Assembly: GCA_946479535.1 (NCBI GenBank) | Contig: CAMLGP010000003.1 | Span: forward strand, 1-19,799 | DNA length: 19,799 nt | Direction of reading: 5' to 3' | From: an uncultured Bacteroidota bacterium | GTDB taxonomy: Bacteria > Bacteroidota > Bacteroidia > Chitinophagales > Chitinophagaceae | In this document: positions 1 through 8,241 of the stretch, in pieces | How the letters are laid out: each line of letters opens with the position of its first letter | Numbering within the stretch: the first letter of the stretch is position 1 | Position numbers and translations under genes: made by a program | The notes under the pieces: generated by a model | Told to the model about the DNA's origin: nothing | What the model saw: only the letters and a program-made list of their open reading frames with translations | Database searches by the model: none

Positions 1-3000
1 CACGTAGAAGTCCCTATGCTCCGCTGGCTGGAAAGAAACGGATATAATGTTAGCTATACAACCTGTGAGGATGTATCGGCAAATCCTGGTCACCTGCTTA
101 CGCACAAAGTCTATATGTCAGTGGGGCATGATGAATATGTTTCCAAAGAACAAAGAAATGCTGTGGAAGCGGCTCGTAATGCCGGTGTGAATTGCGCGTT
201 CTTCAGTGGCAATGAATTTTACTGGAAAACACGGTATGAAAATGACGCGAGCGGAGATTCACGCCGCACATTAGTATGCTATAAAGAAGGGTTGCTGGGT
301 GATGGCAGTTTTGGTGAAAGGAGCTGCGGAGGAAAATGTGATGCTACTTCACCTGAATGGACGGGTTTGTGGAGAACCGGTGGTGATTATGATGGCAATC
401 GTCCTGAAAACGCATTAACCGGTCAAATGAGCTGGGATGAAACACCAGGTGCTATTCAGGTTCCTGCCAGTTATAAAAAATTACGATTCTGGCGTAATAC
501 TTCAGTGGCTTCATTAGGCGCAGGACAAACAGCCACACTGGCTCCCAATTCTTTGGGCCATGAGTGGGATTTTGAGCAATACCAGGCCAGCTATCCTGCA
601 GGCCGTATCACCATGTCCAGCACAACACTTAATAATAGAACACATAAATTATCACTCTATCGAGCGGCAAGTGGAGCGCTTGTTTTTGGCGCAGGTACGG
701 TACAATGGTCCTGGGGTCTGGATACCGCTCACTATAATGGATCTAAAGTTGTAAATACTGATATGCAGCAGGCAACTGTAAACCTGTTTGCAGATATGGG
801 GGCTCAGCCTTCTTCACTGCAATCCGGATTGGTGGCTGCTACCAAATCAACGGATCTTACTGCACCAACATCCACTATTACATCACCTGCTGCTGGATCT
901 TCTTTTCATGCTTCTTCACCCATCACCGTTACCGGATCAGCAACAGATGCTGGTGGTGGAGTAGTAGCTGGTGTGGAAGTATCTTATGATGGTGGTGTGA
1001 CCTGGCAGCAGGCAACTGTTTCTGCTATGGATGGTAATATCACCTGGACTTATACTTTTACGCCCGGTCAGCCTGGATCAATAACCGTAAAGTCGAGGGG
1101 TTTTGATGATAGTGGCAATAAAGAAAATCCTGGAGCAGGGATCAATCTAATTATTACACAACCTTTGTGTCCATGTAATCTGTTTACTTCAGCTGATGTT
1201 CCTGCCAATATTAAAGCAAACGATGGACAGGCAATTGCTGCTGGTATGCGCTTCCGCGTAATACAGGATGGAACCATCAGTGGTGTTCGTTATTATAAAG
1301 GAGCAGGTACAACCGGAACCCATACCGGTAAATTGTGGTCCAATAATGGAACATTACTGGCTACAGCTACATTTACCAATGAAACAGCTTCCGGATGGCA
1401 GACCGCAAACTTCCCAACGCCAATAAATATTACGGCGAATACAACCTACCTGATTTCTTACCATAGTCCTTCTGGCGACTATTCCTCTACCAGCTTCTAT
1501 TTCAACCAGGCCAAAGTGAACGGTTATATCCGTGGTCTTGCTGATGGAGAAGATGGAGGAAATGGTACATATGATTATGTTGCTACACATACCCAGCCTG
1601 GGTATAGTTATCATGCGGCCAACTATTTTGTTGACATAGTATTTAATACTCAGTCAGGGCCGGATAATACTCCTCCAACAATAAGCTCACTGTCACCACC
1701 CAATAGTTCAACGGGTGTTTCGGCATCTACAACAATAGTTGGCAATTTCAGTGAATCAATACTTGCTTCCACTGTAACAGCATCAACATTTTTCCTGAAA
1801 GATGCCGCCAATAATACAATAGCAGCAACATTAAGTGTTAATGGTAATGTTGTTACCCTCACGCCTTCAGCTGCACTTGCCGGATCAACGGTGTATACTG
1901 TAAAGATCAAAGGAGGTTCTGCTGGTGTGAAAGATCTTTCAGGTAACCCATTGGCGATAGATTCCACCTGGTCCTTCACTACTGCAGCGCAATTGAGTGG
2001 TTCGGCATTTACCATATTCCAGGCAACTGAAACGCCAGCATTGCCTCGCTCAAATGATGGAATTGGAATTACACTGGGTACAAAATTCAAGGCTACTCAA
2101 AGTGGTCAGGTAGTAGGGTTCCGTTATTATAAAGGAGCAGGTACTACAGGTACGCATACAGGTTATTTGTACAGCAGTACCGGCGCTCAGCTGGCAACCG
2201 CAATATTTACCAATGAAACAGCTTCCGGATGGCAGCAGGTGTTATTAAGCAATCCTGTTAATATAGCAGCCAATACTACCTATGTAGTGGCGTATTTTAG
2301 TCCATCAGGAGATTATGCTTCACAAAATCCTTACTTTACACAGGCAGTAGTCAACGGGCCTTTGCGTGGACTGGCAAGCGGAGAAGATGGACTCAATGGA
2401 GTTTATGCTTATAACGCCACTGCAACTTTCCCAACCAGTGGAAATCAGTCCGCTAATTATTATGCAGATGTGGTATTCAGTACCAGTGATATTACGCCAC
2501 CTCAGGTAAGTAGCGTTACACCACTGAATGCTGCAACCGGAGTAGCGGTGAATACAACTGTAACCGCTGTGTTCAATGAAGCTATGACAGCTTCAACAAT
2601 TACTACATCAACAGTACAATTGCTGAACCCATCCAGCCAGGTTATTACGGCAACTGTTTCCTATAATGCTGCTACAAAAACTGTAACGTTAACTCCATCA
2701 GTTTCACTGGCAGGTAATACAACTTATACAGCACGGATAATTGGAAGTGCTTCCGGAGTAAAAGATGCGGCAGGTAATGCATTGGCAAGTACCTTTAGCT
2801 GGACATTCACTACTCTGTTTGTAGATGTTACACCACCAACAGTTACCTCTGTGGCCCCAGCCAACGGATCAAGTGGCAGTGCCAATCCAACTATTACTGC
2901 AACATTCAGTGAAGCAATGACGGCTTCTTCAATCGCTTCTTCTACAGTTGAATTGAGAAACTCGCTTAATGGATTGGTGGCATCAACAATTACTTATGAC

Positions 3001-5031
3001 ACAGCCTTACGCAGGGTAACTATTACTCCAAATTCATCATTGGCTATACTGACTAACTATACTGCCAAAATTATTGGCGGCGCTTCCGGTGTGAAAGATG
3101 CAGCAGGCAATGCCCTGGCAAGTACTTACAGTTGGTCATTTAGTGTGGCACTGCTGGATCTTACCGGTCCAACTGTGATAGCCAATGTGCCGGCCAACGG
3201 TGCTACTGGTGTTACCATCAGCAATCCTTCCATTAAGGCGATCTTTAGCGAGTCAATGACCGCTTCAACTATCAATACTACCAATGTTCAGCTGACCAAC
3301 CCTGCCAACACAGTAATCACTTCAACAGTAGCCTATAATGCTACTACCCGTACTGTTACACTTACGCCTTCCGCAGCATTGGTAAGTCAGACCGTTTATA
3401 AGGTGACTATTAAGACGGGTGTGAAAGATGCTCCAGGCAACGCTCTTGGTTCCCAATTCCAGTGGTCATTTACAACCGCTGATAATAGCAAGCCGGTTAT
3501 TAATTCTGTAACGCCTCTTAATAATGCAGCCAATGTAGCTGTTAATACAACTGCTACTGCAGTATTCAGTGAAGCAATGGCTGCGTCAACAATCAATACA
3601 ACCAATGTTGAGTTGCGTGATGCGTCCAATACACTTGTTGCTGCCACTGTAGCCTACAATGCGGCCAATTTCACTATGACATTGACCCCATCTGCTGCAT
3701 TAACAGGAGGAACAGTTTATACAGCCACCGTCAAAGGCGGTGCCTCCGGTGTAACAGATGCAGCTGGTAATGTGATGGGTGCAAGTTATCAGTGGTCATT
3801 TAATACTATTGATAATACCGCGCCTACTGTAACCTCAGTAACCCCAGTGAATGGCACCACTGGTGTTGGTATTAATACTACAGTAACAGGCGTGTTTAGT
3901 GAAGCTATGAACGCAGCAACAATCACTGGTACTAATGTTGAGTTACGTAATCCTTCCAGTGTGCTGGTGACTGCAACAATTGCGTATAATGCTGCAACTA
4001 AAACTGTGACCTTAACACCATCTGCAGCACTGGCAAATAATACAGTTTATACTGCTACAATAAAGAGTGGTGCTACCGGTGTGAAAGATGCTGCAGGTAA
4101 TGCACTGGCCAGTAATTATGCATGGTCATTCACTACCATTCCGGCAATCAGTGGAACAGGTGTTTCAATCTTTGCAGACAATGTGGAACCAGTGCATACA
4201 CGTGATAATGATGGAAGCCCCATTGAATTGGGTACCAAATTCCAGGTAACAAGTCCTGGTATTATAACAGCCCTGAAATACTGGAAAGGTACCGGCACAA
4301 CAGGAACACATACAGGTAATTTGTGGTCACGCACAGGTACGTTGCTGGGAACTGCCACATTTACTAATGAAACGGCATCCGGATGGCAGACTGCATATTT
4401 AACCAATCCTGTGGTGCTGGATATCAATACAACTTACGTAGTGAGTTACTTCAGCCCATCCGGTGATTATGCTTCCACCAATCCATGGTTCACAACTGCT
4501 CAGGTGAATGGGCCATTGCGCGGCCTTGCAAGTGGTGAAGATGGTGGCAATGGAGTTTATCTCTATACCCCAACTTCATCATTCCCGTCAACAAGCGCTT
4601 CTACGGCAAGCTATTTTGCAGATGTAGTATTTGAACAAAATGCTGGTGCAAGAACGAATCTGCTCACAGAAATAACAAATGGCGTTTCAGGAACACTGGC
4701 AGGTTTACTGGGGGCGTCAAAGGACATTAGCCTGTCCATTGAGATCAGTGCACCGCCAGTTGCTCCTCCAGCAAATTTTGAACCAGGCAAATCACTTATG
4801 ATTGCGCCAAATCCAAGTACTTCTTATTTCAAGGTTCAGTTGCGTAGTCAGTCCGATGAGCCCGTTACCATTCGTGTAATGGACCTCTATGGAAGAATAA
4901 TTGAAAGAAGAGATAAAATAGCACCTGTAACTTCATTGCAGATAGGACAGACCTGGAGAACAGGAACCTATTTCGTGGAAGTAACACAGGGTAATGATAG
5001 AAAAGTTTTGAAGGTGATCAAAACCAATTAA
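1..5031 (+). CDS. Giant T9SS-secreted multidomain protein (DMFA2_C-like head, DUF4082 and SbsA-like Ig modules), 5' end missing
   Basis: The reading frame is open from base 1, so the N-terminus and any signal peptide lie outside the window; 1676 codons are present. Numbering from the first codon in the window, residues about 1-285 resemble the C-terminal domain of the N,N-dimethylformamidase large subunit (DMFA2_C), with the hallmark GHDEYVS and SGNEFYW motifs. An Ig-like domain (about 288-386) follows. Then come DUF4082 number 1, one SbsA-type Ig module, DUF4082 number 2, five tandem SbsA-type modules, DUF4082 number 3, a Pro-rich linker (APPVAPP) and a type A sorting domain (about 1599-1676, APNPST...YFVEV...KVIK). 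The sorting tail implies export through the type IX system and attachment to or release from the cell surface. Such proteins are usually annotated only as DUF4082 proteins. The substrate is unknown, and amidase activity should not be assumed from the head domain. A strong terminator follows. Confidence 0.88.
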   Translation, partial: HVEVPMLRWLERNGYNVSYTTCEDVSANPGHLLTHKVYMSVGHDEYVSKEQRNAVEAARNAGVNCAFFSGNEFYWKTRYENDASGDSRRTLVCYKEGLLGDGSFGERSCGGKCDATSPEWTGLWRTGGDYDGNRPENALTGQMSWDETPGAIQVPASYKKLRFWRNTSVASLGAGQTATLAPNSLGHEWDFEQYQASYPAGRITMSSTTLNNRTHKLSLYRAASGALVFGAGTVQWSWGLDTAHYNGSKVVNTDMQQATVNLFADMGAQPSSLQSGLVAATKSTDLTAPTSTITSPAAGSSFHASSPITVTGSATDAGGGVVAGVEVSYDGGVTWQQATVSAMDGNITWTYTFTPGQPGSITVKSRGFDDSGNKENPGAGINLIITQPLCPCNLFTSADVPANIKANDGQAIAAGMRFRVIQDGTISGVRYYKGAGTTGTHTGKLWSNNGTLLATATFTNETASGWQTANFPTPINITANTTYLISYHSPSGDYSSTSFYFNQAKVNGYIRGLADGEDGGNGTYDYVATHTQPGYSYHAANYFVDIVFNTQSGPDNTPPTISSLSPPNSSTGVSASTTIVGNFSESILASTVTASTFFLKDAANNTIAATLSVNGNVVTLTPSAALAGSTVYTVKIKGGSAGVKDLSGNPLAIDSTWSFTTAAQLSGSAFTIFQATETPALPRSNDGIGITLGTKFKATQSGQVVGFRYYKGAGTTGTHTGYLYSSTGAQLATAIFTNETASGWQQVLLSNPVNIAANTTYVVAYFSPSGDYASQNPYFTQAVVNGPLRGLASGEDGLNGVYAYNATATFPTSGNQSANYYADVVFSTSDITPPQVSSVTPLNAATGVAVNTTVTAVFNEAMTASTITTSTVQLLNPSSQVITATVSYNAATKTVTLTPSVSLAGNTTYTARIIGSASGVKDAAGNALASTFSWTFTTLFVDVTPPTVTSVAPANGSSGSANPTITATFSEAMTASSIASSTVELRNSLNGLVASTITYDTALRRVTITPNSSLAILTNYTAKIIGGASGVKDAAGNALASTYSWSFSVALLDLTGPTVIANVPANGATGVTISNPSIKAIFSESMTASTINTTNVQLTNPANTVITSTVAYNATTRTVTLTPSAALVSQTVYKVTIKTGVKDAPGNALGSQFQWSFTTADNSKPVINSVTPLNNAANVAVNTTATAVFSEAMAASTINTTNVELRDASNTLVAATVAYNAANFTMTLTPSAALTGGTVYTATVKGGASGVTDAAGNVMGASYQWSFNTIDNTAPTVTSVTPVNGTTGVGINTTVTGVFSEAMNAATITGTNVELRNPSSVLVTATIAYNAATKTVTLTPSAALANNTVYTATIKSGATGVKDAAGNALASNYAWSFTTIPAISGTGVSIFADNVEPVHTRDNDGSPIELGTKFQVTSPGIITALKYWKGTGTTGTHTGNLWSRTGTLLGTATFTNETASGWQTAYLTNPVVLDINTTYVVSYFSPSGDYASTNPWFTTAQVNGPLRGLASGEDGGNGVYLYTPTSSFPSTSASTASYFADVVFEQNAGARTNLLTEITNGVSGTLAGLLGASKDISLSIEISAPPVAPPANFEPGKSLMIAPNPSTSYFKVQLRSQSDEPVTIRVMDLYGRIIERRDKIAPVTSLQIGQTWRTGTYFVEVTQGNDRKVLKVIKTN
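1168..4635 (+). repeat. Three dispersed DUF4082 modules within the giant secreted protein
   Basis: Copies lie at about 1168-1653, 2002-2487 and 4150-4635, each near 162 residues. All share the block Y(Y/W)KG(A/T)GTTGTHTG, then TNETASGWQ, then an SPSGDY(A/S)S motif, then RGLA(S/D)GEDG. Copies 1 and 2 are also identical in DNA over 23 nt (1288-1310 and 2122-2144) and 31 nt (1371-1401 and 2205-2235), while copy 3 differs there. The modules are probably surface beta-sandwich (lectin-like) domains, an inference from their occurrence in multidomain secreted proteins. Confidence 0.85.
1669..4137 (+). repeat. Six SbsA-type Ig-like repeats (one isolated, five in tandem)
   Basis: The repeats start near 1669, 2491, 2827, 3160, 3484 and 3814, each about 108-110 residues. 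Each opens with a Pro-rich strand (PPTVTSVTPVNG-like), has a central F(S/N)EAM or close variant, then LTPS, and ends GVKDAAGNALAS...WSFTT or a variant. This matches the bacterial Ig-like SbsA (Big_5) family, which usually serves as stalk or spacer. The isolated first copy sits between DUF4082 copies 1 and 2; the other five form a continuous block before DUF4082 copy 3. Confidence 0.85.
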
Positions 5032-5047
5032 GCAAGCGGTTAAAACT

Positions 5048-5085
5048 AAGTGGCGGGTAGGTAATCTACTCGCCACTTTTTATTT
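5048..5085 (+). terminator. Rho-independent terminator after the giant secreted protein gene
   Basis: The left arm AGTGGCGGGTAG (from 5049) and right arm CTACTCGCCACT (5066-5077) form a 12-bp stem with one central mismatch and a 5-nt loop. A T-rich tract (5077-5085, one A interruption) follows on the plus strand. It sits between two convergent genes. The minus-strand side has only an interrupted T tract, so it is at best weakly bidirectional. Confidence 0.85.
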
Positions 5086-5114
5086 ACAGGTATTGAAACT
5101 ATGATTGGGACAGA

Positions 5115-6224
5115 TCAAACTCCTGCCATGTATTGTGCCTGGATATAATCCACCACGGCAGTAAGGCTCTTTGTTTTTTCAAATACAGCCAGTTGCCGGT
5201 CTGCTCCGGTGCCGCCTTCCAGGATCTTATGTACATAGGCAACGCGGTGACGGCTTCCCAAATGATCAATTACCGGGTCAATGAAATCCAGCAATTCATA
5301 GATCAGCGCGCGTGTATTTACTTCTTCTTCTTTTCCAAAATCAATCAGGTATCCATCCACTCCATACCTGCTGGCCCTCCATTTGTTTTCATTAAGCAAT
5401 GCCCTTGAATATTGAATGAAGTTCAGATTTTTAGACCGGAGCATATAGATGCGGGCGCAGATAGCCTGGAAAAGGGCAGCAATGGCAATGGTCTCATCTA
5501 CGGTCATTGGAACATCACAAATGCGGAATTCAACTGTATTGAAGAAAGGATGCACCCGCAAATCCCACCAGATCTTCTTTGCATTATCAATACAATTGGT
5601 TTTGATCAGCAATTTTACATAATTGTCATAGGCTTCAATACTTTCAAATGCATCCGGGATCCCGGTACGTGGAAATTTATCAAATACTTTTGTGCGGAAA
5701 GATTTATATCCAGTTGAGCGACCCTCCCAGAAAGGCGAATTGGTGCTCAGCGCATAGATATGAGGGAGAAAATAGCGGGTGGAATTGGCAATATGATTTG
5801 CCATTTCCCTGCTCTCCATTCCAACGTGAACATGTAGTCCGAAGATAAGGTTGCTGCGTGCCGCCTCCTGTAATTCATTTACAATCTCATTATAGCGAAT
5901 ATGATCAGTGATCAGCTGTCTTTCCCAATGGCTGAAGGGGTGCGTACCGGCCGCTCCCATGCCAAAACCCAGACCATGCGCAATATCTCCAATTGTTTTG
6001 CGTAAAGTAGAAACATCCCTGTAAGCTTCATCAATATCCTGGCAGATATCAGTGCCTACTTCCACCACTGCCTGGTGCATTTCTGCCTTTACCTTATCCT
6101 TGATCACCTTTTGACCTTCCTGTACAATTTTCTGTTCATGGCTTTTGAGCTCCCTTGTTTCGGGGTCAACAACCATATACTCTTCTTCTATACCCAGAGT
6201 AAATCCTTTGTAATTAAGCGTCAT
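5115..6224 (-). CDS. Carboxylate-amine ligase, GCS2/YbdK family
   Basis: The 369-residue product has the usual length and landmarks of the YbdK-type glutamate-cysteine ligase 2 family: GIEEEY (11-16), EMHQAVVEVGT (48-58), GLHVHVGM (129-136), SPFWEGRSTGYKSFR (163-177), WWDLRVHPFFNTVEFR (219-234) and a late NENKWRASRYG. The family uses ATP to activate a carboxylate and join it to an amine through an acyl-phosphate. Glutamate-cysteine ligation is known for some members, but the real substrate of most is not. No signal peptide is visible, so it is cytosolic. Its start lies 20 nt after the stop of the upstream ATP-grasp gene, so the two almost certainly share one transcript. It probably makes one bond of a small amide product whose other bond is made by the ATP-grasp partner (inference). 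It converges on the giant secreted gene, with a terminator between. Confidence 0.9.
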   Translation of the reverse strand: MTLNYKGFTLGIEEEYMVVDPETRELKSHEQKIVQEGQKVIKDKVKAEMHQAVVEVGTDICQDIDEAYRDVSTLRKTIGDIAHGLGFGMGAAGTHPFSHWERQLITDHIRYNEIVNELQEAARSNLIFGLHVHVGMESREMANHIANSTRYFLPHIYALSTNSPFWEGRSTGYKSFRTKVFDKFPRTGIPDAFESIEAYDNYVKLLIKTNCIDNAKKIWWDLRVHPFFNTVEFRICDVPMTVDETIAIAALFQAICARIYMLRSKNLNFIQYSRALLNENKWRASRYGVDGYLIDFGKEEEVNTRALIYELLDFIDPVIDHLGSRHRVAYVHKILEGGTGADRQLAVFEKTKSLTAVVDYIQAQYMAGV

Positions 6225-6244
6225 AGCAGGTATTTAGTGAATGG

Positions 6245-7195
6245 TCAGGCCAGTGGTTGTTTTGTACTGCTTCTTTTTACATAGTCACCCCAGGTAAGAT
6301 TATCTTTACCTTCATTTGCCAGTGCTTTTTCAATGGCGTAGCTGGCAGCGGTTTCCACTACCCATTCAAAATTTTCTTCACCCACACTGCTTCTTTCAGC
6401 ATCCGGAGCAGGATTACAAAAATCGATGGCATAAGGTACGCCATTACGCACAGCCAGCTCAACTGTATTAAAATCATATCCGAGGTAGTGATTGATGCGA
6501 AGCACGATCTCCGTCATTTGTTGCAGCCGTTCAGGTGATGGTGCGAAATCTGCAACATACCTCAGATGATGAGGATTGCGTGGTTCATACGGCATAATAC
6601 GTACGTATTTCCCACCAATGCAATAACAGCGATAGTATTCTTCAAAAACAATCTCCTCCTGCAACAGCATAACCAGCTGTCCGGTTTCATTATGCTTTTG
6701 AAAGAATTCTTCTGAATTTCTCAGTTTATAAACATGCTTCCATCCGCCACCTGCAAATGGTTTCATATAAGCGGGAAAGCCAACATAATTAAAGATTGAT
6801 TCCCAATCCATGGGATAGGTCAGGTTACTGAAGGAATCATTGGTAGTATCATCCGGAAGATCCCTTGAGGGCAGGATGGCTGTTTTTGGGACAGGGACAC
6901 CCACTTTGGTCATCAGGCAATTATTGAAATACTTGTCGTCCGCGCTCCACCAGAACGGATTATTAATAACGGCAGTGCCCGTAAGCGCAGCATTTTTCAG
7001 CCAGGTGCGGTAAAAAGGAACGTCCTGGGAAATCCGGTCAATGATGACGGCATAGCCTGAGGGTTCTCCCTGCATGGCCTTATCTATCCTGACCGGCTCA
7101 GCCATAACACCCCCAATATTTTTGCTGTTTATTCTGCCTACAAATGCTTCTGGAAATGATCGCTCTTTACCGTGCAGGATTCCGATTTTCTTCAT
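6245..7195 (-). CDS. ATP-grasp domain ligase, first gene of the amidoligase operon
   Basis: This 316-residue cytosolic protein shows ATP-grasp landmarks: a phosphate-binding Gly-rich stretch with lysine (MKPFAGGGWK, 143-152), a hinge strand (VMLLQEEI, 175-182), a core strand (YYRCYCIGGKYVRIMPYEP) and the metal-binding end NTVELAVRNGVPYAIDFCNPAP (243-264), with E246, D258 and N261 as likely Mg ligands. The N-terminal 100 residues form a pre-ATP-grasp region (MKKIGILHGKERSFP). ATP-grasp enzymes make C-N or C-S bonds through acyl-phosphates. This one is not recognisable as RimK, GshB, Ddl or PurK, so the substrate is open. It is translated just upstream of the GCS2-type gene and is driven by an exact Bacteroidota promoter at 7250-7281. 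An esterase gene diverges from it. The start was chosen because the Rossmann-like strand begins directly at the Met. Confidence 0.88.
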   Translation of the reverse strand: MKKIGILHGKERSFPEAFVGRINSKNIGGVMAEPVRIDKAMQGEPSGYAVIIDRISQDVPFYRTWLKNAALTGTAVINNPFWWSADDKYFNNCLMTKVGVPVPKTAILPSRDLPDDTTNDSFSNLTYPMDWESIFNYVGFPAYMKPFAGGGWKHVYKLRNSEEFFQKHNETGQLVMLLQEEIVFEEYYRCYCIGGKYVRIMPYEPRNPHHLRYVADFAPSPERLQQMTEIVLRINHYLGYDFNTVELAVRNGVPYAIDFCNPAPDAERSSVGEENFEWVVETAASYAIEKALANEGKDNLTWGDYVKRSSTKQPLA

Positions 7196-7249
7196 TGTAA
7201 AAATTTTAAGTCATGTGATGTGTTGTGAGAGTCCCTATACCGTCGTTAC

Positions 7250-7281
7250 CAAATGTATTTTTTCGAGGCCACATAAACAAA
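7250..7281 (-). promoter_or_regulatory. Bacteroidota promoter of the ATP-grasp / GCS2 operon
   Basis: Reading the minus strand, a -33 box TTTG (7281-7278) is followed after 20 nt by a -7 box TACATTTG (7257-7250). This matches the primary Bacteroidota sigma consensus (TTTG, 17-23 nt, TAnnTTTG) at every defined base. The predicted transcript starts about 50 nt before the ATP-grasp ATG. Confidence 0.75.
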
Positions 7282-7286
7282 TGAAT

Positions 7287-7398
7287 AATTTTGAAATTGA
7301 AACTGCAGTAACCACCTAAAATGAAAAGATTACGCCTTTAGGCTGGAATCGGTTAGACTTAACCTGAAGAAATTTCAAAATTTCCCAATTTCAAAATT
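7287..7398. repeat. Three-copy 12-mer (two direct, one inverted) in the divergent promoter region
   Basis: AATTTCAAAATT occurs at 7371-7382 and 7387-7398. Its exact reverse complement AATTTTGAAATT occurs at 7287-7298. The inverted copy sits 5 nt upstream of the -33 box of the ATP-grasp operon, and the direct pair lies 25-52 nt upstream of the esterase ATG. The arrangement suits a shared operator, but the AT-rich composition makes a neutral repeat possible. Confidence 0.5.
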
Positions 7399-7422
7399 CA
7401 AAAATTCTCTTATATTGGGTCC

Positions 7423-8241
7423 ATGCAACTGGCAAACCTCTCGGGTGTCCTCACTGAAAATGCGACCCTACATTCCGAATTTCTAAACAGGGAAATACCC
7501 GTTGACCTCTACCTGCCCAAAAATGTAGCAGACCCTTCCGTTATCAACCTGCTCCTCATTAACGACGGACAGAATATGAAAGAATTGGGTCTGGAAAGAA
7601 TGCTGAACAACTTTTATGAAGAGAAACTGATCCAGCCGTTATTATGTGTGGGCATTCATGCAGGACCCGACCGGAAAAATGAATACGGAGTGGCTTCACA
7701 AAAAGATTACCTGGGCCGTGGCAGCAAGGCTGGTGAGTATACTTCCTTCATCCGTGAAGAATTGATTCCTTACATTCAAAAAACCTATGCGCTTGACTGG
7801 TTTAGGGAAAAAGCAATCGCAGGATTTTCACTGGGTGCCCTGAGTGCACTGGATATTACTCTTAACTATCCAAAAGAATTTACAAAGACCGGGTTATTCT
7901 CGGGATCCTTCTGGTGGCGGAGTATTGACCAAACGGAAGAGGAGTATGATGATGAAAAACACCGGATCATTCATCAACTTGTGCGCAATGGAATTTACCA
8001 TCCGGGTTTGAAATTCTTTTTTCAGTGTGGTAATATGGATGAAACCATGGACCGCAATAACAATGGTATAATAGATTCAATTGACGATACGCTTGATCTC
8101 ATCAATGAACTGGTAAATAAAGGTTATAACAGGGAAAAAGATATTCATTACATGCAATTGCTCGATGGCCGTCATGATATCGCCACCTGGGCACGTGCCA
8201 TGCCTGTGTTTTTGAAATGGGGATGGGGAACCGGTGTTTAG
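7423..8241 (+). CDS. Alpha/beta-hydrolase esterase (esterase D / PF00756 type) with an EF-hand-like loop
   Basis: The 272-residue protein has the fold landmarks of the putative-esterase family: an N-terminal beta region, LLINDGQN (44-51), the nucleophile elbow AGFSLGAL (133-140, Ser136), an acid candidate in GNMDETMD (D206 or D210) and the catalytic His in GRHDIATW (H251). No signal peptide is visible, unlike secreted feruloyl or siderophore esterases, so it should act in the cytosol. Residues 210-221 (DRNNNGIIDSID) fit a canonical 12-residue EF-hand calcium loop: acidic or Asn side chains at positions 1, 3, 5, 9 and 12, with Gly at 6. The gene diverges from the ATP-grasp/GCS2 operon across a 227-nt region, which suggests a shared pathway, perhaps hydrolysing or transferring the amide product or an ester precursor (inference). 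Its stop overlaps that of the convergent DsbA-like gene by 4 nt. Confidence 0.88.
   Translation: MQLANLSGVLTENATLHSEFLNREIPVDLYLPKNVADPSVINLLLINDGQNMKELGLERMLNNFYEEKLIQPLLCVGIHAGPDRKNEYGVASQKDYLGRGSKAGEYTSFIREELIPYIQKTYALDWFREKAIAGFSLGALSALDITLNYPKEFTKTGLFSGSFWWRSIDQTEEEYDDEKHRIIHQLVRNGIYHPGLKFFFQCGNMDETMDRNNNGIIDSIDDTLDLINELVNKGYNREKDIHYMQLLDGRHDIATWARAMPVFLKWGWGTGV

Noticed and set aside
1650..2090. 146-codon antisense frame within the giant secreted gene
   Set aside because: It lies opposite Ser/Thr/Ala-rich repeat coding sequence, which commonly leaves the complement free of stops, and its translation shows no domain.
1168..4635. Repeated DNA considered as a CRISPR array or tandem satellite
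   Set aside because: The repeats are protein-module length (about 330-490 nt), diverged and in one continuous reading frame.
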